NCBI GenBank assembly: GCA_003166055.1
Contig: PMWR01000343.1
Span: 1,113-8,595, forward strand
Origin: Acidobacteriaceae bacterium
Lineage (GTDB): Bacteria > Acidobacteriota > Terriglobia > Terriglobales > Acidobacteriaceae
Direction of reading: 5' to 3'
DNA: 7,483 nucleotides
Shown here: one piece after another, positions 1-4,993 of the stretch
How positions within the stretch are numbered: the first letter of the stretch is position 1
Layout of the letters: each line of letters opens with the position of its first letter
Translations under genes and position numbers: made by a program
The notes under the pieces: generated by a model
Databases searched by the model: none
Told to the model about the DNA's origin: nothing
The model's input: the letters and a program-made list of their open reading frames with translations, nothing else

Positions 1-82
1 CGGTCTCGCGCACGGCTCCGCGTAAGTTCTCCGTTTTCAGGAATTTGGCTTCCAGATGACTGAAAACAATAGTTCTTACCAT
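1..82 (-). CDS. Possible N-terminus of a gene running off the left edge
   Basis: An ATG at 82-80 on the minus strand opens 27 stop-free codons to the window edge, beginning MVRTIVFSHLEAK and reading LKTENLRGAVRET further on. The composition is protein-like, but the stretch is short enough to be stop-free by chance. I see no convincing Shine-Dalgarno sequence before the ATG and do not recognise a family. An inverted repeat (33-40 with 60-67) lies inside it, which would be unusual for coding DNA but is not excluded. Alternatively, this stretch holds the tail of a plus-strand gene: two plus frames also run in from the left and stop at 59 and 63. Divergent arrangement with the small plus-strand gene at 178 would fit. 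Confidence is low because only 82 bases are visible. Confidence 0.3.
   Translation of the reverse strand, partial: MVRTIVFSHLEAKFLKTENLRGAVRET
33..67. repeat. Inverted repeat GTTTTCAG / CTGAAAAC
   Basis: GTTTTCAG at 33-40 is matched exactly in reverse complement by CTGAAAAC at 60-67, with a 19-base spacer. A second, smaller one (GTTCT at 72-76, AGAAC at 83-87, six-base spacer) follows directly. They may be operator half-sites or stem-loops. Function is unknown. Confidence 0.45.
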
Positions 83-139
83 AGAACCGTGCCGCCAACC
101 CATTGAAAACAGCCAATTTGTCCCAAAACACCCGGAGGG

Positions 140-157
140 GATGGGGGGTACCCCATC
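140..157 (+). promoter_or_regulatory. GC-rich leader hairpin before the small Cys/His gene
   Basis: GATGGGG (140-146) pairs perfectly with CCCCATC (151-157) around the tetraloop GGTA. The stem ends six bases before the ribosome binding site at 164. In the mRNA it would sit at the edge of the ribosome footprint and could modulate initiation. It could also be a terminator-like stem, but there is no T tract. Confidence 0.5.
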
Positions 158-163
158 ACCCGC

Positions 164-171
164 AGGAGAGG
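164..171 (+). promoter_or_regulatory. Ribosome binding site AGGAGAGG
   Basis: AGGAGAGG lies six bases before the ATG at 178. It decides the start of the small gene: the longer in-frame reading from an ATG at 103 would run across the hairpin and has no such site. Confidence 0.7.
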
Positions 172-177
172 ACCATC

Positions 178-312
178 ATGATCGCCGAATGTCGTCACGG
201 AATGCCCAGTGGGCTCCATTGCCAAGCGATTGCCATGCGCGGCAGCGCCTTCTGTTACCACCACGCCCGTCCAAAGGCCCCCTCCCGTCCGCATGAAGTC
301 CGCATTGGGTAG
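178..312 (+). CDS. Small CX9CX10CX2H zinc-finger-like protein (44 aa)
   Basis: This 44-residue basic microprotein has the pattern C5-X9-C15-X10-C26-X2-H29, visible as CRHGMPSGLHC followed by GSAFCYHH. That spacing is the one known for C3H zinc-binding modules such as the plant WRC domain and for short bacterial proteins with a CxxH ending (DUF5763-like), so binding of one zinc ion is a reasonable inference. I recall similar small proteins recurring in Acidobacteriota, with an 'A-x-x-G-x-x-F-C-Y-x-H' core like the one here. There is no signal peptide or membrane segment. The start is chosen from the ribosome binding site at 164-171. The TAG stop falls inside a 9-bp tandem repeat, so its tail (PSRPHEVRIG) may vary between strains. 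It has no operon partner; the next gene converges on it from the other strand. Function is unknown. Confidence 0.65.
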   Translation: MIAECRHGMPSGLHCQAIAMRGSAFCYHHARPKAPSRPHEVRIG

Positions 313-328
313 CTTGGGTAGCTTGGGG
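305..328. repeat. Tandem 9-bp repeat TTGGGTAGC
   Basis: TTGGGTAGC occurs at 305-313 and 314-322, followed by a partial third unit TTGGGG (323-328). The first unit contains the TAG stop of the small gene, and the second provides another TAG in the same frame (319-321). Confidence 0.75.
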
Positions 329-339
329 ACAGGATACCT

Positions 340-374
340 ATTCCCTAGTCCCTAGTCCCTATTCCCTGTTCCCT
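340..374. repeat. Five tandem C-rich heptamers; G-quadruplex-forming on the minus strand
   Basis: Units are ATTCCCT (340-346), AGTCCCT (347-353), AGTCCCT (354-360), ATTCCCT (361-367) and GTTCCCT (368-374). Read on the minus strand, this gives five GGG runs separated by exactly four bases, which satisfies the usual G3N1-7 quadruplex pattern. It starts three bases beyond the stop codon of the large minus-strand gene, so it would be in that gene's 3' untranslated RNA. A related C-rich repeat lies at 2939-2966. Confidence 0.8.
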
Positions 375-377
375 GCC

Positions 378-2360
378 TTATTCATCTCTAAACATCGGAT
401 GCGGAATCAGCCGGCGATAATCTTCCTGGTGCGCCCCATCCAGGCAGGCCTGAACGATGTCGCGTCCCAGCGGATCCAGGTCCGGCACAAGGAACTGCCC
501 CAGCTCGCGCGCGAAAAACTCCCGCCACTGCCGCGCGCCTTCCTCATACACATCCATCCCGCCCTGAATCTGCTCTTCCACCGCCAGAAACACCCGCGGA
601 ATCATCGATCCTTCAATCCGCAGCTGGTGCGGAATATATCCCAGCAGCGGGCAAATCGCCTCCCGCACCTGCTCCCGCGCAAACTTCGCGCTGCCCCGCC
701 GAGCCAGGTATTCGCGCGCAATCCACTCCGCCATGAATCCCACCTTCCACGCCCCGATATGCTGATTCGGCAGCAGCACATACCGCGTCTCCGGCGTCTC
801 CACAATCTGCCGCAGCAGTAAGTTCGCCTGGTCCACTCTGCGTCCCGTAGCAAACGCCCAGTACGAACCCACGCCCTCCGACTGCATCTCCAATCCCGTC
901 TGCGCCTGTATGCTCGGATTCGCGTGCCCGCGCGGCGCAACCAGCCTCCACAGCCACGCCAGCGCCGGGCTCAGCACGTGAATCATCGCCAGAATCCCAT
1001 ACAGCCGGCTCTCGCTATGCGTCGGCGGACACCGCACTCCAAAGCTCCGCACATCCACCCTCTGCGGCCCATCCAATATGTCGTCCAGCATCCGCCTCGG
1101 CAAAATCACCCGCGGATTCGAGCACAGCTTCCCCGGCGCATCCTCCACGTGCTCCCAAGTCAGGCACGTCCCCCCCGGCACAATGTAGTGGTTCAGAAAA
1201 ATCAACGGCTCCGGCGGATCGATGCACAGCCGTTCCAGGCTCGGCGCGGTCCCATAACTGTGAATGTGGTCCACGCGCACAAACCACCCATTCTCCGCAT
1301 CGGCAACATTCAATCGTTCACTCGTTCCTTGATTCGACGGATGCGCGCATGCCATATCGTCCGCAATCGGCCGCAAGTGGCAAGCCTCGGGCAGATTCAG
1401 CGTCCGCTCCTCTTTTGTCACCACGTTCCGCCCCAGCAGCAGCCGTCCATCGTCCATGCGGTGAATGTGTTCCGTCATCTCGCTCTTCCCGCCGCCGCTC
1501 GCCCCCTCGTGCATCAGGATCAGCTGGTTCTCATACGGAGTCACCACCGCCACCGCCGCGCAATGATTCGTCGTCCATCCCTCCCGCTCGCCCTTGTCCA
1601 GCAGCATCGAGTAGACGCCCTTCTTCGCGCTCGGTCCCGGGTACAGGTTGTATGCAAAAATCTCCTGGTGAGTCTCCGTCCGGTCATGCACCACCACCTG
1701 CCGTCCGCCAAAATGCGTATGCCTGAACGGAGGCGCCACAAACAAGACTCCGCCTGTCACCTTGAAATGCGCCGGCACCTTGCTGCGCGGAATCATCCCC
1801 TGTAAATCCCCCAGCGCCGCCGCAAAAAATGCAGCCTGCCGCGGCACAATCAACAGCGACCCATACCCCAGCGCGTCCGTCCCCGCATAAAACGGCATCG
1901 CCACCAGTTCCTGCGTCTTCAGCCAGTTCAGCGTCGCAGCCCGCGTCTTCTCGAACCCCTCGCCAAACCGCTCTTCATAGGTTGGCTTATCCGTCGGCAA
2001 ACGATCCCCAATCACCATCGCATCCGGGTCCCGCCTGCGCATCGCTGGATCGGGAAAATTGATCGCGAGGCCATTCCGCGCCTTGGTAATCACCGCCTCC
2101 ACCACGCGGCCCCCTCCCCCAGCCCCGCCCGCCGTCTGAAACACCGCCTCGTATACCCCGTGGTCTTCGCGATTGCCCAGCGTCCAGTCCGTCTCGCCCG
2201 TCGCCCGTCCCAGCGCCCAATCCAGCAGTTGCTGCCGCGTCTCCGGCGCCTGCACCAGCGGCGCAGCGCTCAGCACCTCGCGCACATGCGCCGGCAACTC
2301 CAGTTCCGCCCAGCAAGCCTGAAAATCGACAACGCTGCCAACAACAGCCTCAGTGATCAT
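378..2360 (-). CDS. Large PEPCK-like P-loop protein, probably DUF4914 family
   Basis: This 660-residue protein has a phosphate-binding loop GASGGGKS at residues 286-293, preceded by a hydrophobic strand (QLILMHE) and followed by EMTEHIHR. The loop and its context resemble the kinase-1a motif of ATP-dependent phosphoenolpyruvate carboxykinase (GLSGTGKTT). An upstream stretch YNLYPGPSAKKGVYSMLLDK (residues 238-257) and a downstream one with DDMACAHPSNQGTSERLN (from residue 334) look like conserved parts of a nucleotide-binding fold. Length and layout fit my memory of DUF4914, an uncharacterised family of roughly 630-660 residues. There is no signal peptide or membrane segment, so it should be cytoplasmic; a glycine-rich loop sits at 78-84. 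The substrate is unknown: a nucleotide-dependent carboxykinase or protein kinase-like role is inference. The ATG at 2360-2358 is used; a weak GGAAAGTGAG lies upstream. It appears monocistronic. Codon and base composition (high third-position GC) match the other intact genes. Confidence 0.72.
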   Translation of the reverse strand: MITEAVVGSVVDFQACWAELELPAHVREVLSAAPLVQAPETRQQLLDWALGRATGETDWTLGNREDHGVYEAVFQTAGGAGGGGRVVEAVITKARNGLAINFPDPAMRRRDPDAMVIGDRLPTDKPTYEERFGEGFEKTRAATLNWLKTQELVAMPFYAGTDALGYGSLLIVPRQAAFFAAALGDLQGMIPRSKVPAHFKVTGGVLFVAPPFRHTHFGGRQVVVHDRTETHQEIFAYNLYPGPSAKKGVYSMLLDKGEREGWTTNHCAAVAVVTPYENQLILMHEGASGGGKSEMTEHIHRMDDGRLLLGRNVVTKEERTLNLPEACHLRPIADDMACAHPSNQGTSERLNVADAENGWFVRVDHIHSYGTAPSLERLCIDPPEPLIFLNHYIVPGGTCLTWEHVEDAPGKLCSNPRVILPRRMLDDILDGPQRVDVRSFGVRCPPTHSESRLYGILAMIHVLSPALAWLWRLVAPRGHANPSIQAQTGLEMQSEGVGSYWAFATGRRVDQANLLLRQIVETPETRYVLLPNQHIGAWKVGFMAEWIAREYLARRGSAKFAREQVREAICPLLGYIPHQLRIEGSMIPRVFLAVEEQIQGGMDVYEEGARQWREFFARELGQFLVPDLDPLGRDIVQACLDGAHQEDYRRLIPHPMFRDE

Positions 2361-2375
2361 CTTTTCTCACTTTCC

Positions 2376-2392
2376 ATTAGGGAATATCTAAT
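2376..2392. promoter_or_regulatory. Palindrome ATTAG-N7-CTAAT upstream of the DUF4914-like gene
   Basis: ATTAG (2376-2380) and CTAAT (2388-2392) form a perfect inverted repeat around GGAATAT, centred about 24 bases before the start codon at 2360. It is AT-rich in otherwise GC-rich DNA and overlaps the region where a promoter would be expected. It may be an operator; I found no convincing -35/-10 pair to anchor it. Confidence 0.3.
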
Positions 2393-2659
2393 TCAAACCC
2401 GGCCACAGCAATAACTGTCCACTCTTCTTATCGCATCCACCGCCACGCTTGGCAGTGCCCAGCGTCACGTGCCGAACCCCTCGAATTTCCACGCCAGCCA
2501 AACACTCAATTGAACCACCGATTTCCCGCGACTTTCGCACAACAGCAACATTCCGTTCAACTCGTTCACCATTCGTGGCTACGCTGGGAAATCGCACCGT
2601 TCGCCCCGCATCTCCTTTGCCGGAAATTCGTAGAATCTTACCCCAAAACTCTCCCGAGG
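2393..2659. other. Stretch without a supportable gene
   Basis: Between the promoter area of the DUF4914-like gene and the multicopper oxidase remnant, I find only short overlapping open frames on both strands with no recognisable motif. One plus frame continues into the oxidase remnant, but its peptide before residue MVEVEP has none of the histidine motifs of a cupredoxin domain. The stretch is probably eroded sequence that once held the lost 5' part of the oxidase gene, plus the upstream region of the large gene. Confidence 0.5.
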
Positions 2660-3477
2660 ATGGTCGAAGTTGAGCCCCGTCCCTATCGCCTTCGTATGTT
2701 GAACGCGGCTAACTCCCGCACCTTCGTCTTTTCTCTCTCCAACCGCCAGAGTTACCACCAGATCGGCTCCGACCAGGGCCTCCTATCCGTCCCAGTCGAA
2801 GTAACCCAGGTCTCCCTCTCGCCCGGCGAACGCGCCGAGATCGTCATCGACTTCAGCGAGTCCTCCGGCCTGCGCATCACCCTCAACAACCAGTCCTGGG
2901 AACTCATGCAATTCCGCGTCTCCGGCGCTTCAACGCAAAGTCCCTCAGTCCCTTAGTCCCAGGTCCTTTGCCTTCCGTCCTCCGCACCATCCATCCCATC
3001 CCCGAATCCGCCGTCGTCAAATCCCGCCTCATGATCCTGCGTGAATACATGGATCGCAACCGAAAGCGCATGTTAATGCCGCTCAACGGCACCCGCTGGC
3101 ATGAGCCTGTCACCGAACGCCCCGAGCTTGATTCCGTAGAAATCTGGAGCTTTGCCAACGCCACGGCGGACATACACCCCATCCATCTCCGCCTGGTTCG
3201 CTTTCAGATCCTCCACCGCCAAAGCTTCGACGCCGATGAATACCTGCTCTCCGGGAACTCAACTTCAGAGGCGCGCCCACGCCACCCCCCACCCGCCGAC
3301 CAAGGTTGGAAAGACACAGTCCAGACTTATCCCGAAACTGTAACTCGAGTCATCGTCCGTTTCGAGGGTTACACCGGCCGCCATTTCTCGCACTGCCACC
3401 TTCTCGAGCACGACACCAACGGGATGATGCGTCCTTTCGAAGTCGTCGCCAAATCAACCTCCTGGGTGGTGCCCTGA
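2660..3477 (+). pseudogene. Multicopper oxidase remnant (CotA/bilirubin oxidase-like)
   Basis: Intact relatives are about 450-600 residues with three cupredoxin domains and oxidise phenols, bilirubin or metals at a type 1 copper, reducing O2 at a trinuclear cluster. Here the middle domain is readable from 2660 (MVEVEPRPYRLRMLNAANSR, then QIGSDQGLL, SPGERAEIVIDFS), but the segment between LNN and MQFRVS is shorter than I expect. Frame is lost at a TAG (2954-2956) inside an 8-bp repeat, and the protein resumes one frame over at about 2968 (PSVLRTIHPIPES...). The C-terminal domain keeps HCHLLEHDTNGM (3391-3426), which supplies the type 1 Cys, His and Met. The other copper motif, normally HPIHLHLV, reads HPIHLRLV (3175-3198): CGC at 3190-3192 replaces a type 3 copper His. 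The N-terminal domain with its two HxH motifs is absent. These defects together make an active enzyme very unlikely. The 5' limit is uncertain. Confidence 0.88.
2939..2966. repeat. Tandem 8-bp repeat AGTCCCTN at the frameshift
   Basis: AGTCCCTC (2939-2946), AGTCCCTT (2947-2954), AGTCCCAG (2955-2962) and a partial GTCC (2963-2966). The join of the second and third units creates the TAG stop that ends the first half of the oxidase remnant. The AGTCCCT core is identical to the core of the heptamers at 340-374. Confidence 0.75.
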
Positions 3478-3491
3478 TTTGCAGCTTCTTT

Positions 3492-3640
3492 GAAAGGGCA
3501 CGACTTGCCGGGGTCCCCAGTGACAGATCTTCGTCGCTGGGGTGGCTTGAGTCGTGCCGTAAACAGCCAGCAAGAAGCGGGGCTTTAGCCACCGAGGGAT
3601 GTTTCCCCTGAAATAGGGACACGACCGAAAGTCGTTGCAA
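3492..3640. repeat. Composite intergenic repeat with nested hairpins
   Basis: An outer stem GGCACGACT (3497-3505) pairs exactly with AGTCGTGCC (3550-3558). Inside it sits a second stem, CCCCAGTGAC (3515-3524) with GTCGCTGGGG (3533-3542), which has one G-U pair and loop AGATCTTC. Downstream come GGCTTTAGCC (3581-3590), a self-complementary unit, and ACGAC-CGAAA-GTCGT (3621-3635). I recall both main hairpins as separate dispersed repeats in Acidobacteriota; here one appears inserted in the loop of the other. It lies between the oxidase remnant and the regulator gene and may also stop transcription entering from the left, though it lacks a T tract. Confidence 0.65.
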
Positions 3641-3655
3641 GTTCGCCACAGTGAA

Positions 3656-3674
3656 TGTGTCATGCTATGTCACA
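3656..3674. promoter_or_regulatory. Imperfect palindrome, candidate operator of the ROK regulator
   Basis: TGTGTCAT (3656-3663) and ATGTCACA (3667-3674) form an inverted repeat with seven of eight positions matching around GCT. It lies about 73 bases before the GTG start of the regulator gene, a plausible site for autoregulation. Its half-sites are spaced too far apart for a CRP site (TGTGA-N6-TCACA). Confidence 0.4.
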
Positions 3675-3733
3675 GGGCTTGAGGGAAAGGTGCGGTCGTA
3701 TCCGTGATTCGGTTCGGCGGCAGCTTTTCGTCC

Positions 3734-3740
3734 AGGAGGG
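3734..3740 (+). promoter_or_regulatory. Ribosome binding site AGGAGGG for a GTG start
   Basis: A near-perfect Shine-Dalgarno sequence AGGAGGG ends six bases before the GTG at 3747. This supports GTG over the in-frame ATG at 3774, whose nearest purine run (AAGGGG) is only about one base away. Confidence 0.75.
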
Positions 3741-3746
3741 ATTCCG

Positions 3747-4976
3747 GTGCAGTCGCAGCAGCGCGCAAGGGGCATGAGACACATCGATTTGACCGATGTT
3801 CAGCTTGCTTCAAGTGAAACCGCCCGGCGCATCAACCGTGACATCGTGCTGGAGCTGATCCGGGCGAATCAGCCCATCTCGCGGGCCGATCTGTCGCGCC
3901 GTTCCGGCCTTCAAAGAAGCACCATATCGCAGATCGTTGAGCAGCTCATCCGGGAGAAATGGGTATGCGAAGGCGCTGTAGCAACCCGGCCCCGCGGGCG
4001 TCGCCCTACCCTCCTGGGACTGAATGACAGCCTGGTGGTGATCGCGGTCGATATTCACCCAAAACAGGCGATTCTTGCCACGGTGGACCTTCACGGTCGC
4101 TTGCTTTCGCGATCGCTGGTTTCACTCGACCTCGACCCGGCCGGGTCCACCCGCCGCATCATTGACTGCATGATTCGGATGCAGCGCAGTTTGCTCCACA
4201 AATCCATTGAAGGGATTGGCATCAGCCTCCCCGGCAGAGTCGATCCTGACACCCAGCGGTTGATCTTCGCGCCCAACCTCCACTGGCCCGACTTCGACCT
4301 GAAAAAAGTGATTGAAAAGAAGATGCGCTTGCCGGTGCAGATGGAAAATGCCGCCACCGCATGCCTGCTGGCGGAGCTGACCTTCAGGCGGATCGACGGA
4401 ATCCGCGATGTAGTGCTCTTGACCGTCTCGGAGGGCATCGGTACTGGAGTATTCGCCAACGGACAACTGATCACCGGCCATCACGGAATGGCTGGAGAAT
4501 TCGGCCACGCTTCGCTCGATCCATCGGGCCTCCTCTGCACATGCGGCCAGAAAGGCTGTTGGGAGACATTCGCCTCCTGCAATGCGGCGCTCCGGTATTA
4601 CAAGGAACTCCAGCCCCAGAGCCGGGCGGTTGCGTTTCACGAATTGCTCACAATGGCCGATAACGACCAGCACGCTGCACAAGCGTTGGCCAGGCAAGCG
4701 CTCTACATCGGACGCGGATTACGCATGATTATCGCCGGTCTCGCTCCCAGCCTGATCCTGGTCGCAGGCGATATCACCTCGGCCTGGCACCGCTTCGGTC
4801 CGGTCATCGAGAAGGAAGTAGCGGATCGCACCCTTGCCGGAACGCCTCCGCGGATTCTCCCCACACATGAGGGGGAGATCGCTCGCCTTAGGGGCGCCGC
4901 GGCGCTTGTGTTTCAGCGCCGGCCTGTGCGCAAACAACTTCAGGTATCCAACCGTTCTGGGGCGCGCCAGCCCTAA
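3747..4976 (+). CDS. ROK-family transcriptional regulator (NagC/XylR type)
   Basis: This 409-residue protein combines an N-terminal winged helix-turn-helix with a ROK sugar-sensing domain. Residues about 24-75 hold the DNA-binding part (PISRADLSRRSGLQRSTISQ marks the two helices); RPRGRRPTLL is the wing and linker. The ROK signature is clear: EGIGTGVFANGQLITGHHG (229-247), GEFGH (250-254) and CTCGQKGC (264-271), giving the zinc ligands His254, Cys264, Cys266 and Cys271. The kinase elements are degraded: the usual phosphate loop DxGxT reads VDIHPKQ, and the catalytic Asp of the ENDAN motif is Ala202 (ENAATA). It should therefore bind a sugar or sugar derivative and DNA without phosphorylating. 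It starts at GTG 3747. It converges on the MFS gene with 17 bases between stop codons. The neighbours suggest control of sugar-acid uptake and catabolism. The effector is unknown. Confidence 0.93.
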   Translation: MQSQQRARGMRHIDLTDVQLASSETARRINRDIVLELIRANQPISRADLSRRSGLQRSTISQIVEQLIREKWVCEGAVATRPRGRRPTLLGLNDSLVVIAVDIHPKQAILATVDLHGRLLSRSLVSLDLDPAGSTRRIIDCMIRMQRSLLHKSIEGIGISLPGRVDPDTQRLIFAPNLHWPDFDLKKVIEKKMRLPVQMENAATACLLAELTFRRIDGIRDVVLLTVSEGIGTGVFANGQLITGHHGMAGEFGHASLDPSGLLCTCGQKGCWETFASCNAALRYYKELQPQSRAVAFHELLTMADNDQHAAQALARQALYIGRGLRMIIAGLAPSLILVAGDITSAWHRFGPVIEKEVADRTLAGTPPRILPTHEGEIARLRGAAALVFQRRPVRKQLQVSNRSGARQP

Positions 4977-4993
4977 CGGGATCTCGCGCGCAC

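Noticed and set aside
103..177. A longer start for the small Cys/His protein at ATG 103
   Set aside because: The extra 25 codons cross the leader hairpin and the ribosome binding site, which belong to the ATG at 178.
340..374. A CRISPR array
   Set aside because: Units are seven bases, directly adjacent, without spacers.
924..1805. A 293-residue plus-strand open frame opposite the DUF4914-like gene
   Set aside because: Composition is Arg/His/Pro-rich low complexity, typical of the antisense of a GC-rich gene, with no domain.
2388..2673. Overlapping open frames on both strands upstream of the DUF4914-like gene (minus 2388-2597, plus 2449-2673)
   Set aside because: Neither has a recognisable domain or a good ribosome binding site, and they overlap each other; they look like chance frames in eroded sequence.
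3350..3663. Several open frames over the oxidase end and the intergenic hairpins
   Set aside because: They run through the nested inverted repeats and carry no motif; the DNA is better explained as repeat sequence.
3656..3674. A CRP/FNR-type site
   Set aside because: The TGTG and CACA half-sites are separated by 11 bases instead of the TGTGA-N6-TCACA arrangement.
4122..4697. A 191-residue minus-strand open frame inside the ROK gene
   Set aside because: It is antisense to the conserved ROK core, which is clearly the real coding strand.
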